DNA from: Microbulbifer sp. YPW16
GTDB lineage: Bacteria; Pseudomonadota; Gammaproteobacteria; Pseudomonadales; Cellvibrionaceae
Assembly: GCF_021290385.1 (NCBI RefSeq)
Contig: NZ_CP089928.1
Coordinates: 852,501 to 916,500 of the forward strand
DNA length: 64,000 nucleotides
Direction: 5' to 3'
Of this stretch, positions 20,358 to 32,284 are shown one piece after another (within the stretch, counting starts at the first letter, position 1; each line of letters opens with the position of its first letter). The notes beneath the pieces were generated by a model that was not told the origin of the DNA, did no database searches, and saw only the letters and a list, made by a program, of their open reading frames with translations. The position numbers were made by a program, and so were the translations under genes.

Positions 20358-21335
20358 TCAGGTAATGCTCAGGATCACCTTACCACGGGCACGGCGCTCG
20401 GTAATTGCCGCAAATGCGTCGCGGAACTCCTCAAAGCTGAATACCTCAGTGGTTATCGGGTTCAGGCGCCCTTCCTCAACCATCTGCAGTAACTCGGCAA
20501 AGTTCTGCAGGTTGGCAGAGGGATCCCGCTGTGCCCAGCTGCCCCAGAATATGCCCATGATGTCGCCAGCCTTGAGCAGAGGCAGGTTCATGGGCAGGTG
20601 GGGGATATCCCCGGACGCAAAGCCGATTACCAGGTAGCGCCCACACCAACCGATAGAGCGATAGGCCTGTTCGGTATATTCGCCTCCCACCGGGTCAAAG
20701 ATCACATCGGCACCGCGGCCACCGGTCAGCTCCTTGATGCGCGCCTTCAGGTCCTCCTGGCTGTAATCAACCAGCTCGTCGGCTCCCGCCTCCCGGCAGA
20801 ATTCGAGCTTGCGGGCGCTCGAGGCGCAGGCAATCACACGCGCTCCCAGCGCCTTACCCAACTGGATTGCCGTCACTCCAACGCCCCCTGCGGCTCCCAG
20901 GACCACCAGGGTTTCGCCCTCTTGCAGCGCAGCGCGCTGCTTCAGCGCATAGTAGGAGGTGGCATAGGTAATACAGAAACCCGCCGCCTGCTCAAAACTC
21001 AGGGTTTCAGGCATCGGTACCAACAGGTTCTGGTCGACATTTACCTGCTCCGCGAACGCCGACATGCCGGGCATGGCAATGACTTTGTCTCCGACGCGGA
21101 AGCGTTTGACTTTATTGCCCACGGCGCTCACTACACCGGCGCATTCGCCACCGGGGATAAACGGCAACGGCGGCTTTACCTGGTATTTCCCGGCGATGAC
21201 CAGTACATCCGGGAAGTTGAGCCCCGCTGCCCGCACATCGATCCTGACCTCCGTGTCACCGGGGACAGGGGATTCGCGGTCCTCAATCACCAGCGTTTCT
21301 ACCGGTCCATACTCATTGCATATCAGTGCGCGCAT
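20358..21335 (-). CDS. NADPH:quinone oxidoreductase-like zinc-less MDR enzyme
   Basis: Medium-chain dehydrogenase/reductase of about 325 residues, starting MRALICNEYGPVETL at 21335 with a GAGG site upstream. The nucleotide-binding motif LGAAGGVGVTAIQLGKALGA is at about residues 145-165. The structural and catalytic zinc ligands of alcohol dehydrogenases are missing, as in quinone oxidoreductase/enoyl reductase subfamilies. It is the last gene of the leftward acyl-CoA operon and may reduce an enoyl intermediate or a quinone. Confidence 0.88.
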   Translation of the reverse strand: MRALICNEYGPVETLVIEDRESPVPGDTEVRIDVRAAGLNFPDVLVIAGKYQVKPPLPFIPGGECAGVVSAVGNKVKRFRVGDKVIAMPGMSAFAEQVNVDQNLLVPMPETLSFEQAAGFCITYATSYYALKQRAALQEGETLVVLGAAGGVGVTAIQLGKALGARVIACASSARKLEFCREAGADELVDYSQEDLKARIKELTGGRGADVIFDPVGGEYTEQAYRSIGWCGRYLVIGFASGDIPHLPMNLPLLKAGDIMGIFWGSWAQRDPSANLQNFAELLQMVEEGRLNPITTEVFSFEEFRDAFAAITERRARGKVILSIT

Positions 21336-21411
21336 CAGCCAAAACCTCGTCAACTCTCCATTTTAGACACCGACCAGGCGGCGTCGTTCTACACCCGGTA
21401 ATACGGGTAGC

Positions 21412-22335
21412 TCACGCCAGGTCAACCTCGAGCGCTTCCGCGGCCTTCTGTACGAACTTGAGGGTCTGGTTAAAGCCGCCGACCAGTTCCCGCTGCCCGG
21501 TCTCATCCCCGATTTCCTCGAGGGCCGCGAGGACGTTCTCGCCGGTCTGCTCACCAGGCGGCAAGTAAATACCTTCGGTCTCCAGGATCCGGGCCTGGGC
21601 GAAACCGCCCGCTCCCGCACACAGGATCGTGCGGTTTGGTGCTTCCCCGGCGACCAGCGCGACCAGGCCAGCGGTTACCGATTCTGGGGTCATCAGGTCC
21701 AGTACACGCGTGTCCTGGATCAGGTCCTCGGTCATGCGTGTGGCGGCCGTCGGGGAAAGGCAGTTCACGCGAATTCCGTATTTCTCTCCTTCCAGGCACA
21801 GCGTATTCATCAGGCCGACCAGGGCGGTTTTCGCAGCTCCGTAATTGGATTGCCCGAAATTGCCATATAGACCGGACGACGAGGTCGTCATCACGATCCG
21901 GCCATAACCCTGCTCCCGCATCTGCGGCCAGGCCGCTTTAGTGCAATGCACCGAGCCCATCAGGTGCACATCGATTACCTTGCGGAAGTCCTCGATTGCC
22001 ATCCTGGCAAATGACTTGTCCCGCAGGATCCCGGCATTGTTCACCAGGATATCGACCCGTCCCCAGTTTTCGACCGCGGCCGCGATCATTCCCTCTACCT
22101 GCTCGTAGTCGCAAACATTGGCACCGCTTGCAATGGCCTCACCGCCGGCCGCGACGATCTCCTCAGCCACCTGCTCCGCCGCGCTCATCGATGCACCGTT
22201 ACCGTCCCGGGCACCCCCGAGATCGTTTACCAGCACACGCGCGCCGCGGCGGGCCAGTTCCAGCGCATGGGACCGGCCAAGACCATTACCGGCCCCGGTG
22301 ACGATCGCAACCTGCCCATCAAATCGGATAGTCAT
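21412..22335 (-). CDS. SDR oxidoreductase, 3-hydroxyacyl-CoA dehydrogenase-like
   Basis: Short-chain dehydrogenase of 307 residues, longer than the classical 250. Cofactor motif TGAGNGLGRSHALELARRGA and the NNAGILRD motif match the peroxisomal multifunctional-enzyme (HSD17B4) type. The catalytic Tyr-Lys lies in YGAAKTALVG near residue 165. A C-terminal extension of about 60 residues follows. The ATG at 22335 has GAGGAA upstream. It lies next to a MaoC hydratase, the same pair that is fused in eukaryotic multifunctional enzyme 2, so hydration and dehydrogenation of enoyl-CoA is likely. Confidence 0.88.
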   Translation of the reverse strand: MTIRFDGQVAIVTGAGNGLGRSHALELARRGARVLVNDLGGARDGNGASMSAAEQVAEEIVAAGGEAIASGANVCDYEQVEGMIAAAVENWGRVDILVNNAGILRDKSFARMAIEDFRKVIDVHLMGSVHCTKAAWPQMREQGYGRIVMTTSSSGLYGNFGQSNYGAAKTALVGLMNTLCLEGEKYGIRVNCLSPTAATRMTEDLIQDTRVLDLMTPESVTAGLVALVAGEAPNRTILCAGAGGFAQARILETEGIYLPPGEQTGENVLAALEEIGDETGQRELVGGFNQTLKFVQKAAEALEVDLA

Positions 22336-22349
22336 TGAATGTTCCTCAG

Positions 22350-22814
22350 CTAGTCTCCGGTAAACTGCATTACCAACCATTCGGCAATCAGGGCTGGCTT
22401 TTCCTCACCCTGGATTTCCATGGTCATCTCAAGCTTGACCTGGAACTGCCCCGGGGCCTTTTCGACAATATCCATCACCCGGGCCCGGACCCGGACGCGC
22501 TGGTTTACCCTGACCGGGTTAATAAACCGCACCCGGTCCAGGCCGTAGTTAACCGCCATCCTCATCCCGTCGATGCCGATCTGCAGCTGCTCAGCAAAAT
22601 GGGATAGGAGGGACAGGGTAAGGAAGCCATGGGCAATGGTGGAACCGAATGGGGTTTTACTGGCGGCTTCCGGATCCACGTGAATAAACTGGTGGTCCCC
22701 GGTGCAGTCGGCGAACGCGTTGATACGCGACTGGTCGATAGTCATCCAGCCTGTGGGCTCCGGTTCGTGGCCGATAAACTGTTGCAGGTCATCACTGAGA
22801 ATCGCTGTTGGCAT
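22350..22814 (-). CDS. MaoC family enoyl-CoA hydratase
   Basis: A 154-residue hot-dog-fold protein with the hydratase 2 motif: INAFADCTGDHQFIHVDPE (Asp and His catalytic residues near 38-47) and TIAHGFLTLSLL. It hydrates trans-2-enoyl-CoA. The ATG at 22814 follows an AAGGAG site. It is encoded between two SDR genes in the acyl-CoA operon. Confidence 0.92.
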   Translation of the reverse strand: MPTAILSDDLQQFIGHEPEPTGWMTIDQSRINAFADCTGDHQFIHVDPEAASKTPFGSTIAHGFLTLSLLSHFAEQLQIGIDGMRMAVNYGLDRVRFINPVRVNQRVRVRARVMDIVEKAPGQFQVKLEMTMEIQGEEKPALIAEWLVMQFTGD

Positions 22815-22887
22815 ATGCCGCTCCTTTTCTCTGTTGTTCCCATACTCACCATTCAACGCGGCCAGGCGGACTTGAACGGTCTGTATT

Positions 22888-23673
22888 TCAGTAGGCGGAT
22901 ACGCCCCCATCTACCGCCAGTGCCTGGCCGGTAACGTAGGTCAGCTTCGGGGACAACAACATCAGCATGGCACTGACCACCTCATCCGGCTCTGCAAGGC
23001 GTTTCATCGGGCAGCCCGCCGCCAGGAATGCCTGGAAGTCCTGCGCGCTCACCCCATCCGGGGTTTCGATATCCGTCACCATCGGCGTCAGGGTAAAGAA
23101 CGGGCAGACGGCATTGACACGAATCCCATGGCTGGCATTTTCAATTGCCGCAGTTTTCGTCAGGCCAATAACGGCATGCTTGGCCGCCGCGTAAGAGGCG
23201 ATCTTGGGCGCACCGCCCAGCCCTGCCATGGAAGAGACGTTCAGCACAGTACCCGACTGCTGCTTTTTCATCAGCGGCAACTGGTGCTTCATGCCAAAGA
23301 AAACCCCTTTCTGGTTGATGTTGTACTGTCGATCCATTTCCTCTTCACTGGTCTTTTCCACCGACATCATCGGCGGCGCCACACCGGCATTATTGACTGC
23401 GATATCCAGCCGCCCGAACGCCTTCGCAGCCGCATCCACCAGTGCCGCGCAGTCAGCTTCCCGAGACACGTCACACCGCTGCGCCCGCACCTCTACCCCG
23501 GTACTGCCCAGCTCATCTGCCAGCGCCATCAGGACGGTTTCGTTAATATCGCCCAGCACCAGCCCCGCACCCCGGGCACCGAGTTCACGGGCCAGCAGGG
23601 CACCGAAACCGCTGGCAGCCCCGGTCACCAGCGCCACACGGCCGGAAAAATCCAGAATCGGGTCCAGTTTCAT
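22888..23673 (-). CDS. SDR family oxidoreductase
   Basis: Classical short-chain dehydrogenase of 261 residues starting MKLDPILDFSGRVALVTGAA (ATG at 23673, with GGAGGGATC upstream). Rossmann motif TGAASGFGALLA near residue 17, NNAGVAPP near 92 and the catalytic YAAAKHAVIGLTK near 160. It probably oxidises a hydroxyacyl-CoA or related alcohol. It overlaps closely (2 bases apart) with the preceding SDR gene, so both are co-translated. Confidence 0.9.
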   Translation of the reverse strand: MKLDPILDFSGRVALVTGAASGFGALLARELGARGAGLVLGDINETVLMALADELGSTGVEVRAQRCDVSREADCAALVDAAAKAFGRLDIAVNNAGVAPPMMSVEKTSEEEMDRQYNINQKGVFFGMKHQLPLMKKQQSGTVLNVSSMAGLGGAPKIASYAAAKHAVIGLTKTAAIENASHGIRVNAVCPFFTLTPMVTDIETPDGVSAQDFQAFLAAGCPMKRLAEPDEVVSAMLMLLSPKLTYVTGQALAVDGGVSAY

Positions 23674-23674
23674 A

Positions 23675-24454
23675 TCAGATCCCTCCACAGGACGTCATGC
23701 CGCCATCGACCACCACACACTCACCTGTGGTATAACTGGAGGCGTCGGAGACCAGGTACAATACTGTGCCAGCCATTTCCTCCGGCTCCGCATGGCGGTG
23801 CATGGGTATGTGCCCGATGGCAGTCTTGTAAATATCCTCATGGGAGAACAGGGCACCGGCGAACTTGGTCTTGGTCAGTCCCGGCAACAGGGCATTTACG
23901 CGGATATTGAACTGGGCACACTCCTTGGCAAAGGCTTTGGTCATATTCACTACTGCCGCCTTGGTAATGGAGTAAATGCCCTGGCCCACGCCGGGCTGCA
24001 GGGCATTGATCGAGGCGGTATTCACGATAACCCCACCACCCTGCTCGCGCATCAGCTTGCCCGCCTCCACTGACATAAAGAAGTAGCCGCGGATATTTAC
24101 ATCGACAGTCTTCTGGAATGCGCCCAGGTCGGTATCGAGAATATGGCCAAAATAGGGGTTGGTCGCGGCGTTATTAACAAGGATATCGAGGCGTCCGAAC
24201 TTCTGGCGGATCTCACCAATCACCCGCTGGATATCCTCCATATTGCCGATATGGCAGGGGACCGCCTCCGCCTGGCCACCGGCATCGACGATGGCATCGG
24301 CCACCGCCTTACAACCTTCCATTTTGCGGCTTGAAACCAGGACGTGGGCGCCCTGCTCTGCCAGCAGTTTTGCAATAGACTCACCAATACCCCGGCTGGC
24401 GCCCGTTACCAGCGCTATTTTGCCGCTCAGGTCAAAAAGGTTCGTGGACATCAT
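23675..24454 (-). CDS. SDR family oxidoreductase
   Basis: Short-chain dehydrogenase of 259 residues with TGASRGIGESIAKLL at the cofactor site, NNAATNPYFG and the active-site YSITKAAVVNMTK near residue 160. Similar in type to the SDR genes found beside ACAD11-like genes. A GGAGAATCG ribosome-binding site precedes the ATG pair. It lies just downstream of the APH-type kinase gene. Confidence 0.9.
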   Translation of the reverse strand: MMSTNLFDLSGKIALVTGASRGIGESIAKLLAEQGAHVLVSSRKMEGCKAVADAIVDAGGQAEAVPCHIGNMEDIQRVIGEIRQKFGRLDILVNNAATNPYFGHILDTDLGAFQKTVDVNIRGYFFMSVEAGKLMREQGGGVIVNTASINALQPGVGQGIYSITKAAVVNMTKAFAKECAQFNIRVNALLPGLTKTKFAGALFSHEDIYKTAIGHIPMHRHAEPEEMAGTVLYLVSDASSYTTGECVVVDGGMTSCGGI

Positions 24455-24475
24455 CGATTCTCCGTACTTTTCCTG

Positions 24476-25534
24476 TCAGTATTCTTTTTCAATCACATCC
24501 AGCGCGAACCGGGCCACCGGGTCCACCAGGGCGCCCATCCGCGCGGCATTTTTGCTGGACGCATTGCCCTGCTGCGCACGCTTGGCCACCCCCTGGATAA
24601 TCGCAGCCAGGCGGAAAAAGCTGAACGCAAGGTAAAATGCCCAGTTGTCGATCTTCTCGATACCCATTCGCTGGCAATAACGGGCCACATACTCCGCCTC
24701 AGAGGGAATGCCGAGCGCCTGCCGATCCACCCCCATCAGTCCCGACATTTTTTCGCCGCTGGCAGGCATGCGCAGCTGCATGCACTGGTATGCCAGGTCC
24801 GCAAACGGGTGCCCCAGCGTCGACAGCTCCCAGTCCAGCACGGCAGTGGCCTGTGGTCGCTCCGGATGGAACACAATATTGTCGAGCCGGTAATCACCGT
24901 GCACCAGAGCTACACGGCCGTCGTCCCCGGGGAGGTGCCCGTCCAGCCACTCGATCAACTGGTCCATCGCGGGAATCGGATCAATTTCCGATGCCCGGTA
25001 CTGGCTGCTCCAACGATCAAACTGCCTCTGATAATAGTTCCCGGGCTTGCCGTAATCCGCCAGCCCCACTGCCTCGATGTCTACACTGTGCATGGCGGCC
25101 AGTACCCGGTTCATCTCCTCGTAAATACCCGAGCGCTGGTCGTTATCCACTTCCGGCAGCGCCGCATCCCAGAAGATGCGCCCTTCACAATACTCCATGA
25201 TGTAAAACATGGAGCCAATCAGTTCGCGGTCCTCACACAGGTGCAGGACTTGCGGCACCGGTACCGCCGTGTCTGCCAGTGCGCGCAAGACCCGGAATTC
25301 GCGGTCCACCGCATGGGCGGACTTGAGGAGCTTGCCCGGCGGCTGGCGCCGCAGGACATAGGTCCCGGACGGCGATTCCAGCCTGAATGTGGGATTCGAC
25401 TGGCCTCCGGAAAATTTGGTCGCCCTGATCGGACCAGAAAAGCCCGGGAGCTGGTCAGCCAGGTATTGTCCCAGGGCCTCCAGGGGTAACTGGTCGATAC
25501 CGGACTGCTCTTCCAGGGTATTGCTCTCTGTCAT
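24476..25534 (-). CDS. APH-family phosphotransferase, ACAD10/11 kinase-domain-like
   Basis: A 352-residue aminoglycoside-phosphotransferase-fold kinase (start ATG 25534). The Brenner motif VHGDYRLDNIVFHP holds the catalytic Asp (near residue 210), followed by AVLDWELSTLGHPFADLAYQ with the metal-binding Asp. This sequence form matches the kinase domain of ACAD10/ACAD11 and bacterial LvaA, which phosphorylate the 4-hydroxyl of 4-hydroxyacyl-CoA. The acyl-CoA dehydrogenase encoded next to it supports that role over drug resistance. Confidence 0.88.
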   Translation of the reverse strand: MTESNTLEEQSGIDQLPLEALGQYLADQLPGFSGPIRATKFSGGQSNPTFRLESPSGTYVLRRQPPGKLLKSAHAVDREFRVLRALADTAVPVPQVLHLCEDRELIGSMFYIMEYCEGRIFWDAALPEVDNDQRSGIYEEMNRVLAAMHSVDIEAVGLADYGKPGNYYQRQFDRWSSQYRASEIDPIPAMDQLIEWLDGHLPGDDGRVALVHGDYRLDNIVFHPERPQATAVLDWELSTLGHPFADLAYQCMQLRMPASGEKMSGLMGVDRQALGIPSEAEYVARYCQRMGIEKIDNWAFYLAFSFFRLAAIIQGVAKRAQQGNASSKNAARMGALVDPVARFALDVIEKEY

Positions 25535-25595
25535 CTCAACCTCCCCGGGGCGCTGTCGCGCCACCCTTTATCTCTTTTTTTCAGGTTTGTTGGGT

Positions 25596-26810
25596 TTACT
25601 TCACAAGGGCACCGTAGCGGGCGGCCAGGTTGCGGCCCAGCTGCATCATATGTACCTGGTCTGGCCCATCGGCCAGCCGGATTGTGCGGGCATAAGCATA
25701 AGCGTGGGCCAGCACCAGGTCCTGCCCCAGGCCCGCGGCTCCATGGATCTGGATCGCCCGGTCGATTACATTGCAGGCCATCTGTGGGGCAACAATCTTG
25801 ATCATGGCAATCAGGTCCCTGGCCGCCTTGTTGCCGTGACGGTCCATCTGGTCCGCCGCTTTCAGGGTGAGCAACCGCGCTTGCTCGATTTCGCAGGCTG
25901 AGCGCGCAATATCCTCCCGCACCGACCCCTGTTTGCTCATCGGCCGGCCAAACACCACGCGCTGCTCAGCGCGCTGCGACATCATCTCCAGCGCCCGCTG
26001 CGCCAGGCCGATCAGGCGCATACAGTGATGGATACGGCCCGGGCCCAGGCGCCCCTGGGCAATTTCAAATCCCCGCCCCTCACCCAGGATCAGGTTCGCT
26101 GCCGGCACCCGCACATTCTCGAACACGACTTCCGCATGCCCCTCGGGCGCATCGTCATATCCGAAGACCGTCATTGGCCGCACAATCCGGACTCCCGGGG
26201 TGTCGGTGGGCACCAGGATCTGCGACTGCTGCTGGTGCCGGTTCGGGTTGTCCGGGTCTGTCTTCCCCATCACGATCATGATCTTGCAGCGCTTGTTCAT
26301 CAGGCCACTGATATAGAACTTGTGCCCATTGATGACGTAGTCGTCGCCATCGCGCACGATCGAGGTTTCGATATTGGTCGCGTCCGATGAAGCCACGGCC
26401 GGCTCGGTCATGGCAAAAGCAGAGCGAATCTCGCCATCTAGCAAAGGTTGCAACCACCGCGCCTGTTGCTCCGGGTTGCCGTATTGCGCCAATACTTCCA
26501 TGTTGCCGGTATCCGGGGCGCTGCAGTTGAATACCTCGGAAGCGAACAGCACCCTGCCCATTTCCTCGGCGAGCGGCGCATATTCCAGGTTGGTAAGGCC
26601 TGCACCAAACCTGCGGTCCGGCAGGAACAGGTTCCATAGTTCCTCTTTCCGCGCCCGGGCCTTGAGTTGCTCCATCACCGGCGGCTCACCCCAGCGGTCC
26701 GCCTGCAGCTGCTCCAGGAAAGCCTGTTCGCTCGGATACACATGGCAGAGCATAAACGCACGCAGGCGCTCGAGAAGAGATTGGACCCTGTCGGAATATT
26801 CGAAGTGCAT
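25596..26810 (-). CDS. Acyl-CoA dehydrogenase, ACAD10/11-like
   Basis: A 404-residue flavoprotein with the family motifs [19 protein letters not shown] (about 128-146) and [12 protein letters not shown], and a C-terminal [32 protein letters not shown] stretch. The last resembles the ACAD10/11 subfamily. In that subfamily the enzyme acts after the APH kinase on 4-phosphoacyl-CoA rather than only on saturated acyl-CoA. It is followed by the kinase gene after about 60 bases. Confidence 0.92.
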   Translation of the reverse strand: MHFEYSDRVQSLLERLRAFMLCHVYPSEQAFLEQLQADRWGEPPVMEQLKARARKEELWNLFLPDRRFGAGLTNLEYAPLAEEMGRVLFASEVFNCSAPDTGNMEVLAQYGNPEQQARWLQPLLDGEIRSAFAMTEPAVASSDATNIETSIVRDGDDYVINGHKFYISGLMNKRCKIMIVMGKTDPDNPNRHQQQSQILVPTDTPGVRIVRPMTVFGYDDAPEGHAEVVFENVRVPAANLILGEGRGFEIAQGRLGPGRIHHCMRLIGLAQRALEMMSQRAEQRVVFGRPMSKQGSVREDIARSACEIEQARLLTLKAADQMDRHGNKAARDLIAMIKIVAPQMACNVIDRAIQIHGAAGLGQDLVLAHAYAYARTIRLADGPDQVHMMQLGRNLAARYGALVK

Positions 26811-26850
26811 GATCGATTTCCTTACCTGTTCGGGGCCGACCCGGAAGTGG

Positions 26851-27522
26851 TCAGCTGTAAGTTATGAATTCCCGCCGGTCGTGGCGTTCGAGATGGGGGA
26901 TATGGTTGAAACTGTGCAGGCTGATATCACCGGGACTGGAGAAAAAGTGGCTGATCGCCGTATTGCGGATCTGCATATTCAGCTTGATGACCGCCTCGGG
27001 CCCGGCCGCCATCACCGACCGCACCATCATCGCAATGGCACCTCCGGAACTCACCACCAGTGTGCGGCTACCGCGGGGACTGTCCGACAGGACGGCCAGG
27101 GCTTCACCGATGCGCTGTTCAAATGCAGCCCAGCTCTCCCCCGGAGCGATCTCATCGCGAATCCAGGCACCCATGGCCTTTTTCAGGAAGCGGTAGTAAT
27201 CGCTCCGCCCGGCGCCGCGATCGGGTATCGCCGCGGGATCCAGCTCCCCATAGGTGCGCATTACTGACTGGAAATCGAACTCGTTCAGTTGGGGCAACAG
27301 CTCGACGCGGGCATGGTCCAGCCCAGCTCCTTCGCAGATCCCGCTGGCGGTTTCCCGGTGGCGTCTCAGGTCCCCGCACAATATCCGGTCGAAGCCCGCC
27401 TCCTGCTCCATCCAGTGTTCGCCCAGCCAGCGCGCCTGGCGCCAGCCCAGCTCGGAAAGCTTGTCGTAGTCAGCGGCGCCAAACGAAGCCTGCCCGTGGC
27501 GCACGGTAAAGAACTCGGCCAA
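26851..27522 (-). CDS. Histidine phosphatase family protein
   Basis: A 223-residue phosphoglycerate-mutase-like phosphatase with the N-terminal catalytic RHGQ at residues 8-11 and the second His in the [12 protein letters not shown] region, where a Ser precedes (the usual second His is not obvious). The likely start is TTG at 27522 with GGGGAG seven bases upstream. It is the first gene of the leftward acyl-CoA operon and may remove phosphate from a pathway intermediate or be a housekeeping phosphatase. Confidence 0.82.
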   Translation of the reverse strand: MAEFFTVRHGQASFGAADYDKLSELGWRQARWLGEHWMEQEAGFDRILCGDLRRHRETASGICEGAGLDHARVELLPQLNEFDFQSVMRTYGELDPAAIPDRGAGRSDYYRFLKKAMGAWIRDEIAPGESWAAFEQRIGEALAVLSDSPRGSRTLVVSSGGAIAMMVRSVMAAGPEAVIKLNMQIRNTAISHFFSSPGDISLHSFNHIPHLERHDRREFITYS

Positions 27523-27647
27523 TCTGCTTCTCCCCTGTCAACCAGGATTTCACCCTAACGCTGCCAGTTGAATCATTAAAGTTTATTGTGCGAATATCCA
27601 GCCATTCACGGCCGTGATTACAGCAGCGGGCAACAGCAGGGCGCACC
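27523..27647. promoter_or_regulatory. Divergent promoter region of LysR gene and acyl-CoA operon
   Basis: 125 bases between the two start codons, AT-rich in the middle (around 27565-27590, TTGAATCATTAAAGTTTATTG). This is the usual place for LysR-type operators, but I cannot name a T-N11-A box with confidence. Confidence 0.4.
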
Positions 27648-28541
27648 ATGCAACTCAAACAGATGGATATGAATCTCTTCCTGGTGCTGGACGCCATCTA
27701 CAGCCAGCGCAACCTGACCCGGGCCGCAGAGCAACTGCATATTACCCAGCCCGCCGTCAGTAATGCCCTGGCCCGGCTCCGCCGCAGCCTGGATGACCCC
27801 TTGTTCACCCGCACGCCAAGTGGCATGAACCCCACACCCTTGACCGAGCGCATCATGCCCCAGGTCCACCAGGCGCTGGCTCTTCTGGGGGGCAGCCTCA
27901 ACCAGCAGGCCCAGTTCGATCCCGCTACCGCCAGCAAGACACTGCGGCTGTCCATGAATGACATGGCCGAAACCCTCCTGCTACCGCGTCTGCTGGAGCG
28001 CCTGCAGGAAAGGGCCCCGGGCATCTCAGTGGAGTCCTTCTATGTGCCGCGGGACCAGCTGGTGAAAGAGCTTGCGGCCAACACCCTGGATTTCGGGCTG
28101 GACATTCCGCTGGTTTCCGCGCCACAGCTGCACCAGCAGCGCCTCAGTAACGACCGCTACCTGTGCATGTTACGCAGCGACCACCCACTGGCGGAACAAG
28201 ACGGCCTGACACTGGAGCAGTACCTGCAGCTGGAGCACGTCCACGTTTCCAGCCGGCGCAGCGGCCCCGGGCTGGTGGACATTGCCCTGAACAAGCTGGG
28301 GCGCCGGCGCGATATCCGCCTGCGGGTGCAGCATTACTGGGTGGCACCGGCAGTGGTCATGCGCACCGACCTGGCCCTGACAGTTCCAGCGATCCTCGCC
28401 AACCAGTACCCGGTGCGCCTGTTCGAACTGCCATTCCAGGTACCCCAGCTGGACTGGCACCTGCTCTGGCACAAAAACCAGCATGAGGATCCCGCCAGCA
28501 TCTGGCTGCGCGGGGAGCTGATGGAGCTTTTCCAGACCTGA
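27648..28541 (+). CDS. LysR-type transcriptional regulator
   Basis: A 297-residue LTTR. The N-terminal winged helix-turn-helix (MDMNLFLVLDAIYSQRNLTR, AAEQLHITQPAVSNALARLR) is followed by a substrate-binding domain of the NodD/LinR-like kind. It is divergent from the acyl-CoA operon across 125 bases and precedes fadH, so it probably controls one or both in response to an acyl or aromatic effector. Confidence 0.93.
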   Translation: MQLKQMDMNLFLVLDAIYSQRNLTRAAEQLHITQPAVSNALARLRRSLDDPLFTRTPSGMNPTPLTERIMPQVHQALALLGGSLNQQAQFDPATASKTLRLSMNDMAETLLLPRLLERLQERAPGISVESFYVPRDQLVKELAANTLDFGLDIPLVSAPQLHQQRLSNDRYLCMLRSDHPLAEQDGLTLEQYLQLEHVHVSSRRSGPGLVDIALNKLGRRRDIRLRVQHYWVAPAVVMRTDLALTVPAILANQYPVRLFELPFQVPQLDWHLLWHKNQHEDPASIWLRGELMELFQT

Positions 28542-30781
<2,240 letters not shown>

Positions 30782-30793
30782 TACCGGACCCAC

Positions 30794-30823
30794 AAAAGCC
30801 GTGACGCCGCCGGCGTCACGGCT
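30794..30823 (-). terminator. Terminator between convergent fadH and MFS genes
   Basis: Stem AGCCGTGACGCC / GGCGTCACGGCT with a 3-base loop. On the minus strand it is followed by TTTTGTG, so it best serves the MFS gene, but the symmetric stem may also stop fadH transcripts. Confidence 0.7.
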
Positions 30824-30871
30824 ACCCCGGGTCCATGGCCCAGGGAAACAGCTCCAGTGTTACTGCCCCCT

Positions 30872-32128
30872 TCATCCCTCCAGGGAAAGGACCCTGCCTT
30901 TTTCTTTTCCCGCTTGAGCAGGAACTTGCCAGCGCGCTGACAACCTGTACATCAGCAGCACAACGCCGCAGAGCACGAAACAGATCCAGTACAGAACCGA
31001 CCCACCCCACCACTGAATGACAAGTCCACCGAACAATGGTGCGGCCGACCAGCCCAGCGCATAGAAAGCTGCCGCTCCGAAATAGCTGCCGCGGCGATCT
31101 GCGGGCGCCATCTGGTCGATCTGGATACTCATCGTCGGGAACAGGACCGTCTCAGCCAGGCTGACCACAAAGCTCGCCCCAAGCCAGCCTGCGACCCAGC
31201 CCATCGGGTTGAGCGCAAACCACAACTGGCCGACCGCCAGGACCACCAGGCCCAGTACAATGCGCTGATGCACAGACCAGTGCCCCAACAGCCGCAACAG
31301 TGGGAACTGCAGGAGCACAATGGTCAGGGCATTGACCAGGATCATGCTGGAGATCAGCTCGACAACTTCCGGCGCACCGCTCCTTTTCAGGTACTGCACC
31401 AGGCTGGAGTCAAAGTGCGCATAGATAAAAAAGGTCAGAACATTGGCCAGCACTACCAGCAGGAACAAGCGGTCTTTCCGCAGCACTGCGATCGTACTCG
31501 AAAGCGTGGCGTCGGGGTTCCGGCGCTTGCCTGCAGCTCTCCCGGTGCTGGTAAACGCAAAGCCCCAGGCGATCGCCACCGTCAAAACCAGGTAACTCAG
31601 CGCAGTCAGCCCGAAAGTCGACTGCTGTGCCGAAAGACCAGCCCAGACACCGACGAGGGGGCCGAACGCGACACCTACATTGACCAGGAAATAACGAAAC
31701 TGCAGCGCCAGCTCGCGCGTGCCCTGCTCCGGCAGCAAGTCACCGATCAGCGCGCTTGACGGCGACTGCCAGATAGACTGTGCAACACAGCATAAGGAGA
31801 TCGCCGCTATAAATACCGGAAGCGCCCCTGCCCGGGCCAAAAGTATAAACGCAAGGCCATTGAGGCCTGTACCGAGCAGCAGCAGGTTACGGCGGCCATA
31901 GCGATCCGACAGGGTGCCTACATAGAAGCCCAGCAGTGCAGCAGCAACTGCCGCTACACTCAGGATGACGCCAATCTCAGCGGCACCCAACGCGAAGCGG
32001 TCATATAGCATGATCGCCAGGAAAGGCCACACCATAAAGTAGGTCCCGCGGGCAAAAAAGCTGCCGACCAGAATGATCCAGACCAGGGGGGGAAAGCCGT
32101 GCATTCTCTGCCACCACTGCTTATCCAT
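30872..32128 (-). CDS. MFS transporter
   Basis: A 418-residue protein with about 12 hydrophobic segments. The first cytoplasmic-loop motif GTLSDRYGRRNLLLLG is the MFS signature A region (near residue 75). It resembles drug-type (DHA1, MdtH-like) exporters, but the substrate is unknown. The ATG at 32128 has GGAG eight bases upstream. A 300-base leader with a small open frame and a strong terminator lies upstream on the same strand, suggesting attenuation. Confidence 0.88.
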   Translation of the reverse strand: MDKQWWQRMHGFPPLVWIILVGSFFARGTYFMVWPFLAIMLYDRFALGAAEIGVILSVAAVAAALLGFYVGTLSDRYGRRNLLLLGTGLNGLAFILLARAGALPVFIAAISLCCVAQSIWQSPSSALIGDLLPEQGTRELALQFRYFLVNVGVAFGPLVGVWAGLSAQQSTFGLTALSYLVLTVAIAWGFAFTSTGRAAGKRRNPDATLSSTIAVLRKDRLFLLVVLANVLTFFIYAHFDSSLVQYLKRSGAPEVVELISSMILVNALTIVLLQFPLLRLLGHWSVHQRIVLGLVVLAVGQLWFALNPMGWVAGWLGASFVVSLAETVLFPTMSIQIDQMAPADRRGSYFGAAAFYALGWSAAPLFGGLVIQWWGGSVLYWICFVLCGVVLLMYRLSARWQVPAQAGKEKGRVLSLEG

Positions 32129-32197
32129 GGCCACTACTCCCTATTTTCACGTTCCAGTTCCATCAATAATTCCTGTGGATCACTCCCATCCACCGGC

Positions 32198-32230
32198 AAA
32201 AAAAAACCCGGAAGGGAAGCCTTCCGGGTT
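32198..32230 (-). terminator. Strong intrinsic terminator in the MFS leader
   Basis: Stem AACCCGGAAGG / CCTTCCGGGTT (32205-32230) with a GAAG loop. On the minus strand it is followed by nine T. It lies about 70 bases upstream of the MFS start and after a small open frame, so it would stop leader transcripts before the transporter gene unless relieved. Confidence 0.8.
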
Positions 32231-32239
32231 TCTTTGGGG

Positions 32240-32260
32240 AGGAAGGCCTGTCACCTTCCT
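32240..32260 (-). promoter_or_regulatory. Competing hairpin in the MFS leader
   Basis: AGGAAGG / CCTTCCT, a 7-bp stem with a 7-base loop just upstream of the terminator. Its downstream arm (minus strand sense) can pair instead with the GGAAGG of the terminator arm, so two mutually exclusive folds are possible, the standard attenuator layout. Confidence 0.5.
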
Positions 32261-32284
32261 TCGCACTAAGCTCTGTCGGGTGCT

